From IMG/VR virus record IMGVR_UViG_3300007515_000003, positions 1 to 64,000 of that record: 64,000 nt of DNA. One strand, given 5' to 3'. The translations under genes were made by a program, and so were the position numbers. The notes under the pieces are model-generated. The model saw only the letters and a program-made list of their open reading frames with translations, was not told the DNA's origin and did not search any database. Numbering within the stretch: position 1 is the first letter of the stretch; the number at the start of each line of letters is the position of its first letter. Origin of the DNA: a virus. Below, in pieces: positions 6,805 to 21,800 of this stretch.

Positions 6805-9800
6805 TTAGTCAGTATCTACTTTATTACCAGTATCTTCCCAGGAATCTTTCCATTTTGCAGACCCCAGTATCGACAGGAAAAGTTCCCCGTTGGGAATTAT
6901 GGTTCCACCAGGAAGGGCATTCCCTATCTTCTCTTCCCATGAATCACATATTCCGCGCATTCTAGCCAGGCATTGCGAGTGCGCAGCCCCACCGATGTAA
7001 ATCACTTCGCAATCACCATCTACGCCTGCGGCCCCATATTTATCGCAGTATTCAGTTGTGATTTCAATTAGGTCTGCGTCCGTAAATCCCGGATGGCCTT
7101 TATATGGGCCGCCGGGTTGAAAAGTGTTGCTATCACTATAATTCGATGCGACCTGCGGATTTCTAGCGAAAGCTTCAGCCTCCTCTTGGGTGTCAAAATA
7201 ATCGTTGGGAAATATTGACATTGTTCCCGCTAAATTACTGCCCTCCCGGACGCCAGCGGCGCCTTGGTGTTTAGAATTATCATGTGATCCGTCGTAATCA
7301 TCAAAACCAACAACAGGTAATTTAAAAGTTCCACCCCCACTCTTTACCCACCAAGGGGGGATATGCTCACCGTCCACGTGGGGAAGAGAGTGGTTAGTAT
7401 ACGGAAATACCGAGTCACCCACTGGCGTACCCCCCCAACGGCCGTCAGGATTATAAGCATTCCACGGGTTCGAGGCGCCGACAACATACGAAGTTCCGGC
7501 ACCAAGATGGGTAGTGAATTCATCGGACGAATTTAACCTAAGAAACGCCTGACATTCGTAAAGCTCCCCCTTCCACCAAGCCCGGTCCCCCGGGTAATAT
7601 TGCGTTCGCGGAGTCATCGTGACGTATATGTCAGCATTATCTCCCGCGCCCTCAGGTTTCCCTCCTTCACTTAGTTCCCAGCCTCCATAATCCCAAATTC
7701 TCTCGAGATTTATATTCTCCCATAGCCAATTTCTTCCAGCAACCCATTTTCTCGTCTTATGATCGTACCAGGAAAACCCTAGTTTCTCCCTTTCTTTTGC
7801 CCTGCGTATCACCCAGTTTATCGCCGCATCGCGCGAAGCAAACATTTTAGACCCCCTACAGGTTATTGATACATCCTCAGAGTCATAAATATCCGTAGAG
7901 CCTTTCAGTATGTTGTCGCTTCCTGCTTCTGCGTTTATGTACCATTTAGTAAGCTCCTGCTTGTTTCCGGAATCTAGGTAGCTCTCTGAATAAAACGCGC
8001 CCTTCGCTCCAGTCAATAGCCAGCCCAGGGAATCCCCATTTTCACCAATGTATTCCCACTTGTTATTTGCTCCGCCAGGAGCATCATCTCCTGTTCCGTA
8101 GCCAGATGCACTTCCCCCTTCCTCATTAAATCTCCACACCTTCCAAACGCCGCCGTCTTGGGTTTTTACTAAATCCCCCCTATAGTAGCCGGGCGGGGAA
8201 TATGGACGCACCTGACAGCCGCCCCATGCCCCCGGTTCTAAGTTGTTGCCGAAACCCCAACCCGACATTTGAAGGGAGGGGTGGAGCTTTCTAAGTAATC
8301 GTTCCCATGACTTTTTTCTTAAAAGGGGCTGGTCATAAGCCTCACCCAACCACATCGGGCCATTCGAGGAATCCGGAAGGAACTGGTTGGTGACTTTCTT
8401 CGCTCCGGACCAGTCCACCTTACCAAAAGCGTCCCCCACCTCAGTTGGGGGTGTGTTTATCGACGAATTTGCGCCCGCATCCACGTCCGCTTGCGTGGCA
8501 ATACGATAGTCTCCCCACATCATCGGATGGTCCTCAGCACCCCCCATCGTTGACTCCCCGGGTACGTTGCGATATATGGGGTCCAACACGGTAGGAGATA
8601 ATCCATCACTGATCTTGTCGTCATATTCCTCCTGCCACCTAGATTTACTTTCGCTAGGCGGGGGAAAGGGCTCGTAGGAGCCCAAATGCCAAAAGGCATA
8701 AATTGCGCAGGTATCCCACGCAGCTCCCACACCATGACTGCCGCAATTTTTAGCCAAGAACAGATCTCCATCAGACAATATTACGTCTCCCGCGCAGTGA
8801 GGAAGGCTGGCGTTAGTATAAGCGCTTCTATATAAGCTTTCTCCTAGTGGTCCAGATCCAGCAGGTTGGGCGGCAGTTCCAGGCTCGCTCGCGTAATACG
8901 GCCGATACATCGCAGGCAAACCATTAGTCATAGTTTCCCAGTCGGCTGCAGACACTCTTCCATATTCCCCCCACGTCGGCCTCCAGTCGAACATTCTCCA
9001 GGGATGAAAGAACATTATGGAATTGTAAACATTAAAAAGACCCCAATCGTGGCCAACTTGACCACCGTACCAAAGGGCATCTGCACTAAGAACATTCCAT
9101 CCGCTTTTCTTGGCGATAAAAGAGGAATCTCCGCGATGCTCCAATTCGCCAATACCCAAACCTAGTTCGCTGGTCCCCGATGCGAAGTTCAGCATGTATT
9201 GCCTAATCGAGTCACCGGCACCCGTGGGCCAATACCCATTGGGCAAGTCAAAAGTCCACTCCTCCCACTCCTCCCCAAACTCATCGACCCAATCGTCAAT
9301 AGTCTCGTGAAGCTCGCCATTGACCCACTCCCGATCCCACCCAGGGAAAACCACGGTATATCTCTTGCCCAGTTCAATATCTTTCGCCCATATTATTTCC
9401 GGGGCATAAATCGTCGATGCCAGCGGATTATATTCGTCAATTTCCTCCGCATTTATAAACCTTTCGGCAAGTTCAAACCTCAATTCTCGATTATGTCTAG
9501 CCGTATATGGCCTATCCTTCCAATTCTCAATCATATCTTTGGCGGAATAAAGCGCGAATTTCTCAGGATTCTGGTCAGCGCCTTGATTATGAGAAGTGCA
9601 ACCTCCGTCGCCGGGAGTGCCGCCGTCGGAAACCTGATTGTCGGGCCCTCCGTGATGATTGCCGATGACCCAATGCGGCTTAGTCCCTGCCCCGTCCTCA
9701 ATACTGCTCTTCCAAACCCCGGTGGTCCCAGGCATTGTGTCGTCCCCCCTTATACCAAGGCCTCGATTGTAGTTGTCTGTCGCAGGATCACCCCAATCAC

Positions 9801-12800
9801 CCCAATCTTTAGCCCAGTCGTGAGGCATCAGCCATAGGTTTCCTTTATATATAACCCTATCACCATGACGATACCACGTAGAACTGTCCCAATCAAGTAT
9901 TTCCTGAAATAAATCCGTCCACCATGATTGAATAAACTTGGTCCCGGCTTTCGGAAAATCTCCATATTTTATTGTGCCGCTCGGAATGTCGTTGTATGCC
10001 CTCCATAAGCGACGGTTACGTTTGGGGCTACGATGATCCTGAATGGATATTATATCTCCGGCGGATATATCATTTTCCCACAACCAGTTCATACATTCCC
10101 CTACGGGGATATTAGTTAAATCCGTGACCGCCAATTCATTGTATTGAGAACTTCGTTTCGATTGAGAGCAGTAGGAGTCCATTTGATTTTCTCGCCCACG
10201 CCAGGAATGGGCCTCATCGGGCCCAATCGTAAAATTATTCATTCCGTGCCTTTTGAGTTGGCCGTAAGCTTCCATGACATCTGTCATCGGGCCAAACCCA
10301 AAGTCTACCGCTCGCTGAGGGAATTTATAAAAACCAGCATATCGATTGAGCGAGCCCGCTCCCTGTTGAGCAAGGAAGGCTAACCAATGCTCGTAATTAG
10401 AGATTCCGGGGGCGGTATGTGGAGCCCCCTGCGACTGGCGTCTGTGCGGTAGTTGATTACCGGAAGAAAAGACTTGTCCCGCAAGCGTAAAGGTAGGATA
10501 TGAACCAAAATTGACGCCAATCCATACCTCTAATCTCTGTGTCCAATCCCACCCTTGGCGAAGCTGATTAAGAGCAAAAACCCAATCCCAAACGCTATAA
10601 CCGTTGCCCGCATCCAAGCCTTCCAATTGTTCTGCCCCAGCGGGAAGATACCTCTGCCAGTAAGTTGGAGAGGGAACCTCACGGTTAATAAAAGTATAGC
10701 CTTGAGTATCAGTCAATTCTATAGTTTCTTTATTATCTGAGGTTCGTTGATTCCATCCTGGAACATCGAATACGTCAAATTCCCCCAATCCGGAAAAGTT
10801 GTCGGGTTGTCGTTGATCAAGGCCCGCTGAATAATTTCGATAATCCACCGCAAGGGACACCTTGCCAGCCTTGTCGCCCCTGTCTGCCCATGCCAGCGCG
10901 CAATGGCCGCCTATTTTTTCGGCGAAACCCGTGTAAATTTGGCTATGACCAATGGAGGTGGCGTAACCTCGCAGGAACCTTTTATACGGATCGCCGCCCC
11001 ACTTTTGGCCCAGCTCCATTGTTTGGTGCATTATGCCTATCTGAGTTCGCCACCTGTGCTCCTTTTCGAGGCGGTCCACAGACCACATACTACTGTAACC
11101 AGTTTTCCCAGCCCCGGCCCCGTCTTTATCGGGAGCTATGTATGTGCCGTTAGGAATGGGCGCACCACCCTCAATACCTCCTTGACCCTCTTCCACCCTC
11201 CAATGCATTCTATATACTGTTCCACCAAAGTTGAACCTATCGCCGGGCTTCAAAAATGTATAATTATCGTGAGAAATTGCATCGCCGACCAAACCGTGAT
11301 TGTGATACTTGCCCAATTTGGTCATGGTGTTGGAGTTCGGATCCAACCAACCCCAAGACACATTCTCGCCGACGCCTTGGTTTTCTTGCCCGACAAGCAA
11401 ACTGAATTGCGACTTCCAACTTTGATGAGCCTTATCCCCGAAGGGCAAAGACCACGGGTCGCACATCCAGGCCCCAAACATGGCGGTTGAGGGGAAATTT
11501 ATCCTTCTATACTCCAAATGACCCTGCAAGAGCAAAGAAAATACAGAGTCAGGTATTACCTCCGGACAACCTTGAGTAAGCGCTCCGGTCTGCAGTCCCA
11601 ATATTTTTGTCAGACTCCCGCGTCCTGACGCCGCAGTAAGCCTTGGGTTCTTTGGTTCGTCCTTCACTCCAAACTGAGAGCTCTCAGCTTTAGTGGTATC
11701 AAAATCGCCAACAATCCAAGCATCATCATTAAATCTGTCATTGAAATTTCCGCCGAAAATAGAGTAGCCGAAAGTGTACGCCAAAGAATCTCCAAACGAG
11801 CTATGCAAGCCCCAAGTATCGGTCGCAGCCTCTGAGTATCTCTCAATTTTGGAGTATATTGGCCATTTTATGTCAGGATGATACTCTCCTTCATTCCCTG
11901 CGGTTGCCATATCGGGCACCTCGGAAATGCTACCCGCCGGCTTCCAGCTGTAAGTTTCGTCGCCAGTAAACCGGTTCATAAATTTAAACGCATCAAGCGC
12001 GCCTCGGGGGTGGTGAGTAGGGAGTGCTGGGGCCCATTGGGAAACGCTCATCTCCCCCATCACTTGCCACCAATTATACATGCCATCAGGAGGATTTTGT
12101 GAATTATTCGCATGATTCACTACGCCGGGAAAGTAATAATTGTTCCATCCGTGCTCAGAAGCATTAGAGAATAAATCGATCAAGTCCAGTTGACCTGCTG
12201 TGGGCCATGATTTAAAATTGAAGTCCCGTATAAAGCTCGGCGCGAACGGATCTAGTGAACCCCACCCGCAGCTCGCGTCTCCCCACGCTAAGCTCACTAC
12301 ATGGGAAAGCATGTTCGTCCAGGTGACAGTTATACCGGTCGGCGCATTGGAGCCAGACACAAAACTGCCCAATAGATTATGGGTAAAATCTATATATTCG
12401 GTGTCGAGCAAATTCTTCTCATTCACTATATTGGTATTACTGTCGCCATAGAATGGGTTGACAGATTCTCCGAAAATCGAACCTGCCGTCCCGAGATATT
12501 CGTTGTCTTGCCCTCCATAATATAAATACATAGTCCCTGACCCCCCATAATCGACTTGACTGGTGACGCCGACGCCCGCATGGTCAAGGTCTAGGTGCCA
12601 CCCTGAAATTCTTTCGTCGGCCCAGGTTGACGCATTAGTTCGAAGGGAGGTATAGCTCTTTCCTCCAATAATATCCCCGGAGGAATCCGGGGCATACATG
12701 ACCTGGAAGCCCTTGGAAAATAACTCCCCGCTCTCGTTTACATAACTAATTGTTGCCCATCTATCAAGCTGCCATTCCCTGTAAAAATATTGAATTGGGT

Positions 12801-15800
12801 TAACATTAATCATTGACGCGGAGGACTCCCTCCAATACAATTCCCCAAGAGAACTGCCAGGTTCAAAGGAAAAGAAATGGTCTTTAATACATTGGTAAAT
12901 CGTGCCTTTATGAGTTACAAAATCAGGTTCGCGACCAATAAACGCAGAACCCGCCTGATCGGCATTGGACCCTGCTACCATATCACTACCATAACCGTGA
13001 TGAAATAGTGTATTTGGTTGCCCGTTTAGGAGCTGCGAATGCCCAGAGGGAAGGCTTGTTCGGTATGATTTGTTTGATACCCATGCGTCAGCCAATCGAT
13101 TAATTTCCGGGAGAACCTTGTCCCGAATATCCTTCGACCCCTTACGACACAACTTGCCATCGATAAATTGTGGCCACTTTCGAATTCGCCGCTTGGGTTT
13201 ACTCCAAAAGCCAAAAGAATCCATAAATACCTGCTTTGCAATAATAGGCTCACCCTCTCGACCACTTGCGTCATCAAGAATTACCGCAGGAGCCCCCTTG
13301 AACGAGTAATTCTCTAAATAAGGACGCAAACCAACGCCCCCACATTTGTATGACCTTCCTTCCGATATAAATGTCGCACAATCACCTTGTAAAGATATGA
13401 ATTCTACATTTGGAAAAATAAATTCGGGGCCATCCAAAAATTCAGATTCCAATCCGAGCGCATTCCCAAGTGAGCGCCCCTCATATTCATCCCTATCAGA
13501 GCCCGATATTTTATTCTCACCCGTTCCAAAAAGATTTCCCGATTGAGAAAGAATGAGAGAATTATTACCAGAGGCGGCGACAGCGATAATCTCGTCTAGT
13601 TCCACGGCTTGATTGTTGTTATTACCATGAGAAATTAAATGCGGTTTTATAAAGATTTCCCTAGTGCAGAAATGCGTGTCACCGAATGCTTTTTTATATA
13701 ATTTGAAATTTGCAGTGCGGGGCATTTTAATTTCCGACGAAGGAAAAGTGTGAGTAGCACCGTCGTTTGGCATCATTCCTAATTTTCCCAAAGGGAACCA
13801 TCCAGACAAACCCGTCGACCCAAGTGTGCCACCTGCGCCATTTTCCTGATTAACAAGGGCATGCATCGCCTCACCAATAGAGCCAAACGTGAGAACCTCC
13901 ACGTCAGGCTTCTGCCATTTCCCTAATTTGTTGGTATCCGCCCAATCCGACTTGAGCGTTTCAGGGGGCAGAGTCTCAAGTCCTCCGTTCTCCGTTATGC
14001 TCGGAATGGATATTTGGAGATGCTCCTGAAGTAATGTACCTTCTACGCCTTCGCCGGGGCCGACGTAAACGACATGAGAAACGTGGTCTATCCAAACCCG
14101 ACTTCCGGGCTGATAAGTTTTACCATAGGCCCATTTTTCAGGAGGTAGTGCCGGTTGCTCTATTGCGCTCCACGAAGGATCGTAAATTGGGTTAAGGCTA
14201 GAGGGGGCGGTGCCCTCTAACTTATAAAAACCTTTGCCGGACTCCCTGCCCAATCTATCGCCTAAATCGAAATCGCTTTCGATTCCCCCGGTTTTGTTTC
14301 TCCAATCTATTTGCTGCAGGGAATTGTCCCCAACGCCGAACACTTTGCCTGAGGCAGTCCTTATTAGAATGTGGTCGGAGCCAGCCTCAACTTGCAGCGC
14401 CTTATCAGAGCCATAATCCTCGTGGTCGTATAGCGTATGAGGCTCGGGAGTAAGAGTTGTACTGCTAATCTCATCCTCTATATCTGCCAGCGAATTTGTG
14501 CTCAGGTCATAGGTTTTAGTGATCGCCTTGGGTGCGGGCATCGACCATTTTTTGCCGTCCACTCGCTCAAGGGATTCGCTAAAGCCTATATCGCTAGTAT
14601 TGTCGTCCTTCATGGAAACGAACACCAGAGTACCGAAAAGGTCATCTCCATCAGCGACCTGAGCGGTAACAATGTCGCCCTCATTATAGGAAGATTTCGA
14701 TATTGTACTGCCTTGATATTCTGGGTCCTCACCCATGCCGGCAGCCGCAGTATAATCGAAAAACCCAGAAAACCCGCGTGGCGAATACTTTATATGATTT
14801 TCCCAACTTCCGATGCCAGGCAAATTGGACCCGTAAATGGCGTCGTTATCAAGTATCCAACCCGCATGAAAGACAATATCCCCACTGTCATGAAATTCTT
14901 CGTTCACGGCCGCACCACCAATTTCGGCAGAAAGCAAATACCTGAATTTTCCCTCATCGCCCAGTAACCCCCATCCAGTTGGCTGACCCCAGTCATATTC
15001 CCACATGTAAAAAGTGTGATACCCTTGAGCAAGTACGAGCGGTGGATCGAGGTCCTCATGATGACCTCCCCCATTATTCTCGGGCCACGTCCAAGCGCTC
15101 GCTGCCATCACTTTGTCCTGATCATAGCCCGTACCTGTTTCTCCAGCAACGCCATCGGCATAAGCTCGTACGTCAGGAGGGCCGTCATCGAGAATCGACC
15201 ACACAACCCTATGGTCATTATACGAAATCATCCCGTATCTTGTTTGAACAATAGTGCTCCAATCTCCAGCGGTTCTTGCATCGGTCGTTTTTCCCGGAGA
15301 ATACATAACTCCCCACCTTCCTTGGGTCAAAATCTCAGGCTTAATAGTTCTTAAAACAATCCCAGAAGAAGGTCTTACGTATATATGGAAGAAAATTCCT
15401 GAATCCTTCCTCCAGCCGGTCCCAGTGCCGGTAAAAGCTAGTTTCCCTACGATCTCTCCGTCAATCACGGGGAAGAGGGCATTCCCTACGCCATAATTTT
15501 CCGCATTAGACGATATTTCAGTAAAATCAATATCTATCCCGCTCATAAAACACTCGAAGCGCTCGCCGTCCTCCTTCTTAGTTTTCTCTGCGTCAGTAAT
15601 GTAAATCCATTGTCCGTATTTAGCGGTATAATACCAATTGCCGCCGGTTTTGCCCAATGACGTCAGCTTATTGTTTGCAGCCTGGGAGGCCCTGGCAAGG
15701 AAGGTGTGTCCTAATATCGGGTCTTCCACCCAATCCCTCATATAGGTTTGACTGACATACTTATTACGGAACCATTCGCTTTTCGCCAGGGTCCTTCGCT

Positions 15801-18800
15801 CAAGGGTCGACTTATGCCTGATGGCCCCGTATCGAGTGGCTCGATCTGCTTCCGTCAGGGGCCCTGCCCAATGCAGCTTTGCATATTCTTCGCCCGTCAT
15901 CCAAGGGTAGAGTTCTTCTCTAGCATCAGCTACGTCAGTCCAAACATTCATATAATAATCCCAGTCGGTTTGGTCGCCATACCAAGTATAACCGGCGTAA
16001 TCCTCCTTTTGTTCGTAGTCCTCTAAGGGGTATGGAAGTATCCCGGTCACCATATCTGTACTAAGTTTTCCGGCAGCACCACCAATTCCATTTCCAGCCC
16101 GGTGCTGGATCCGATATTCAGTTTTAACCTCCGCGTCCTCAGTCCATATCTCTGCGCCATATCCTAACAATAATGGAGCGTTTATGGTAAGGTTGGTCAC
16201 CAGTAGTCCTGCAGGGTTATTAACGTTCCCCGCATTTTTCACATACATCACCAATGCATTATTTCCTGCCGCTCCAGCTCCAGCCCTAAAGATATTACTA
16301 GCCCCGATGCCCTGGGGTCCGATGTCTATGGAGTTAAGCTCCCCAAACCACCCCCCATACCAGGCTGCGGTCACAGGCTTGCAGGAAACGCTATATATAA
16401 AAGCTGTCGAGTCACTCGAGGTAGTGTGGCATATAAATTCTACGCTGTGAGAGGTATGCGTGGCGACGAAAGTAAACTTTGTTTCCGTCCATCCAGACCC
16501 CAAATCTCCGACGTCAATGGCTTGGTGCCCACTTCCTGCATAATCGTTAACTAGATTTCCTCCTTGTACCGCTTCTAAGTTGTCAACAGTCGCGGTCGGC
16601 ACGCCTCCCTCCCACGCCCAAATTATTGCTCCAACATCAGGCTCGGAGTAGGCGGTCCGGTATGAGACAAAAAACCGCACCTCATATTTCTGGCCCACCG
16701 TCAGGGGTTTTGGATAATTCGGCCCATACCTTTCTGCACTCAGTTCAGATCCTTGATGCCACTGAGTGAAGCCTGCTCCGCCAAGCTTGTCGGGATTCCA
16801 TGTTCCAAGCTGAACGTATTCATTAACCGATGGGTTGAGGGATCCGGAGTCTTTATGGCCCCCGAATCCATATGTGTTAGGCGTATAATCATACCCCCAG
16901 GGCACGAGGTGCAATCTTGCCGCGCCACTGAGGCCTCCTGTTTCAACATGAGACTGTAACCCCCAATAATAATTCGCGCCCCCGTATTTACTTCGCATCA
17001 CGCCTGGCTCAGTGTCGTAGCCCAACTGGCGCGATCCCCACGCACTGCAATTGTCCTGTATAATTACAACCTTGGCGAAATTATAAACCCCCATACAGGC
17101 CAAATCAGAGAGGCTTGGCTTATTGGAGTTGTCCCAGGTGGTCGGATGATTTGGCCGGCTATAGTCGTAGCTTTTGTCAAGCAAATTACTGAGATATTCA
17201 AAACGGTTACCGTGGTTATCCAGATGCAATTCTAGCGTCTGAGCCACGTAGTGGGTCGTTTGGTTTAATTGTTCATACGCTGGATAATGCATCCCGTGGT
17301 CGCGAAGCTCCTCATCCAAGTTTGAGCCACTCGCCCCAAACCAAGATGTTGCAGTATTCCCAAACCCGTCCCTGTCGTTATTCTCCCCCCAAAAAGTCCC
17401 CCATTTTGTAACTCCGGGTAAAATTTGTTGTTCCCCAGATTTGCGAGCATGATCGTGCCAGTATGTGGTATACTTGGGGTTGCCGTTGTTGTCCACAAAA
17501 TCCGGATGATCCTCTAGCCATAACCACACGTTGGCAGTCCAGTTGTCGGGAAATAATGGTCGCCACCCAAAAAGGTACTGGTGGCCATTGCCACCAGCAT
17601 AACCAAGCATAGACTTATTAAAGTCCCAATTAGTCAGGTAAGATGTTGTCTCCCATTCCTCACCAGTAACCAAGTCGGGATTTATGCTGTGCCACCCGGC
17701 CTCACTGTGGATTTGAATATCCAGCATTGTATTATCCACTGCGAAGTCGAATGACACTGTAACCTGTGATACATCAATTCCTTCATCAAGGTGAAAGGCT
17801 TGATAGAAAACGGGAGTGGCTTGCGGCCATAAAGTCGGCACCCCACCTTGTTCACTCCACCAAACCCCCACCCAGCTACTTCCTTCTGGCGCATCCAGCC
17901 AGTTCCCCGGAATAAGATTGTTTGGTATCCAGGCCGCTGGGTAGAGGGGGTCGTTCGCCGTTGCGGGTAACACGCCGTTGGGCTGCACAGACCAAGCGGT
18001 ATCCTTTTTGCTGTCGGAAGAATATTGGCCCCCAAACTGGACCCCAGTATTATAAATGTTAATCTCTTTGTGAGATTCTCGCTGAGTCAGTACGGACCAT
18101 ACCGCAACATCAGCGGGGGTTTTGTCCACCGTAGTAGTGACGGCTCCCTTGGCATATTGTTTATCAAATTCGTTGGAATTATAATAGGTTGCGGTGCTCG
18201 CCCTCCAATATCCATTATAGAACCAAATTAAATTATCTACATTTGCAACGTGCCTATATACCGGGTAACCACCGGTTGGACTGGGGAGGTCGACCTTCCG
18301 GTACGATCCCGCAATCCCCACGCTGGGGTCACTGATGGTTGTGCCGTCCTGACGGATTACATTTCCACCAAAGAACTCAATGGAACCCCAGTCTTCTTCA
18401 GCGATCCTTTTAACATCTGGATTTAAACCATTGCTGTCCGTAGCAACATAGGCTGGCCCCGTGTTTGGCCAATATTTATGGAGATAATTATTGTTTAAAT
18501 TATCGAAATTTGTGCTGGCTGCATCCTGGGTAACCAGCGGGGTGATACTCTCGCTTACGCTATTCCACTCGCCAGGAATAACTCCAGGAAAGGTGTGGGC
18601 TCCAGCGCCTTGATCCCCAATTTTACTCCAAAGGGAGCCCGAGTAGGATACATATTGACCGTTAACATAATCTATATGTTCTATATATGGCTCCCAGGTT
18701 TCTCCGTAGGCAATATTGCCTTGTATTAGCGATCCATATTTTACGGCTTCCCCACCCGCAAATGGGTCGGGATCGCGGTCCGTCATATGATGAATCAGGC

Positions 18801-21800
18801 CCCAGTTGTCATTTTGCCAAAGTTCATTTACCGTTAAATCTCCGAACGAATCAAAGGTATCGCTCCCACCATGGAACATAACATTATCCGCTCGCCTGAC
18901 CTCGCCATGGGTTGCTTCGCTGTGGAAATCCAAGCCTTGCACCGGGATGTCCTTGCACCCTATAATTGACCCTAGGATTTTTACATCGCCGTCTTCTGTG
19001 ACGTAGATCGTAGAATGCTCATTTGTTGACGCCCAAACAACATTATCATCTGTTAATTTTACCGGAAACGGGACCGCCGGAGCATTGCGGTTTGCAGCCA
19101 ATTTAAGGCAGTTCGCCCTAAGATTATTGTCATCGTTATTATTGAGAGAGTGCTGACTCGGGCGATCCATGTATGAATAATTTGCTCGATCCTTAAGCCT
19201 ATACATCGCAAGGGCGAGGCATTCAGTGCCAGATACCGTCATGGTCTTGCTATCGTGGAAGTAATCTATAACGCAATGATTTTTGTGCGATCCCCCGTAA
19301 GGCAGGTCTAGATCTGGCCAGCCTATGTACTCCCATTTGGGACTAATCCCCGGCTCGTCTTCCGGAAGGGCGTTTTCGATGGAGACCCATCGTTCGCCCA
19401 AATGCTCCCTTTCCTTAAACCAACTAATGGACTCATTATCGGTCCACGGAGCTGCTTCGCGGGCTCCATTGTATTTCTTGTCGTGCCCCCACCAGCTCCG
19501 CTCATTCCAATCCGGGGTGCCCCATTCGCGCGTAGTGTTAAAGCGGTCCCCATCGTCCCATTGAGACGTTGGGTACAAATTCTGAAATTTACCATGTGGC
19601 CACGAGATGCCGTTCCAGGAAGTGAGCTTGTTGGAAATTTCCGCATTATCCCGATACGGAAAAAGCCAAGCTGGAACCATCCACCCTCTGTCATTTTGTA
19701 CGGCCGCCCCCGCCATATGTCGCTCTTTGCTCCCCTCAAACCCTGCGACAACAAAATGTTCCCTCTTCTTCGTCGCAGAATTATCGGTATCTGTGCCGCC
19801 ATAAAATTCCCAAGCGGGCTTTATCATCATGGTAGAAAGACTCTTAGCGTACTCCGATGTACCATCGAGAGAGAACGAGACATCATAAGCACCCTCCGCT
19901 CCGGATCGAGCCTGTCTTGCGAATGGAATATAGTCCTCAGAGTTGAGAATAAAATGAGTATTTACGACCTTGGGAACGCCCCGGTTGTCAGGCTTATCAA
20001 ACCCGACGCATTCAATCCCCCCTTCTTTCCAGAAGTTTATATTGTCGTACCACGGAAGAATTCTTCCTGCGATTTTTAATTGCTCCTGAGAGGCCCACCA
20101 AGGTGTCACGCCAGCAGGATATAACTCTTCCTCCGGAATCCATGTTACATTATTATGCAAATAGGAATCTTGCTCGGCGCTAGTCTTATCGAACCAGTCT
20201 AACGGAAATGTGGCCCATGCCATCCTCTCCCATTGCGGGGCAGGGTTAGCCCGGTTATGATCTTTTGTTAGGTACGTCGCCCACCCCGCAAGGTGGGGGT
20301 CGTTTTTATTGCTTGCAATTGGGTCGCCTGCGGCGTGGTTAAAGTTGGCATATGATAAAAGGTCGAATCTGTCTTCGGCATCAATCAAATCATGAGACCA
20401 ATCTCCCCAGTCTTCGGGATCGTCGCTAGAGCTATTGAAGCTTTTATCTGTGATGCCTAGGGAGTTGTTTTCGTTCTTCCCGAATCCATATAGCTTCTTG
20501 TCTGTAGTAATAAATACGGTATTACCTCCCCCAGACCTAACGAAATCTATGTCGGGTTCTGGGTCTAATAAGGTATCAGTCGTGCCGTTCGCGTATATTT
20601 TTACCCTTTGCAGCTCGTCGTCTTGTGCGTCCTTCAATGGGGCACACATATTATGCTTTCCAAACGTATCTAAGTTCCATTCTAAATTTGAACCGTAATA
20701 TGTTTCAGGTTTGCCGTCAATTTTCTTATAATTACTAATTCCGAGGTACCCCAACTCGGAGCTGTCCATTCCAGAGGCATACAGCTTATTATTTGAGATC
20801 ATGAATCTATTTTGCCAGCCCAAACCAGCAGAAACGGCATAGGTTTTGCTAACGGCATTATTTACGTCAAGATACGTATCTGCGTCCACATCCGGAGCCG
20901 CGCCACTTACGTTTGTAATCTTAACTGACATTGGGAGGATCGCCGTGTTCTGTAGTCCCGCAAATGAATTGCCCAATTTAAATTCTGAAACGAACCCTAA
21001 ATTCCCCCTCAAGACCGTGGGCGAATTAAAGGCATAATTAAATAAATCAACATCTTTCCTTTGTGTGCCCCCAGGGTTCTCATTAGAGAAAAGGGATAAC
21101 GTCAATTCTTTTGTTGAACTCATATAGCTCTGGCCATCAACGGCTTGCATCTCGAATGAGATATTAATATTCAAGCCGGAATTGGTAAATATATTTGACA
21201 TGTTATCAAATGGCCTCAAAAGATATTCGCTTTCGCCATGAGTGGAGTCGAGTATATTTTCTGCGCTGGGACTAACTCCTCCCGCTGGTTCGCCTGAAGC
21301 ATTATGAGCGTCTAAGCATGAATAAAATACCATTACGTCATTTGATTGGCTCAGCTCGTTTTGCGTCGGCAAACTTCCGGAATCCTCATTGGAGTTCCAC
21401 ACCACACCTCTTTCCTTCGCGTAGACTATATCTCCCAATTCATAGGGTAAGTTATTTTTCCATTCATCCACTCGCTGCCACATGGATTCAAACAAAGACG
21501 GCTGAACGCCAGAAGACGCGCGCCGAGCGTAATATAATATATTTAGTTCCTTTGTGAAATCTCCGGTGTCGAATGATTGATCGTGGGTCCAGGGAGCAAT
21601 CTCTCCCTCTGGTCCGCTGATGTTTTTCCATTTTGGCATTACCTGCAATTTATCTCCAAGCTGCTCAAGCAGTCCTATATTAGATCCGTTGTTTTCTATT
21701 TTGAGTATTGAAGAATTTTTATGGGACACTTCATCGTATTGGTATTCAATTTTACTATTCATGCCGCCCAACAAAGAATCTGAATCGAGGAGCGACTCAC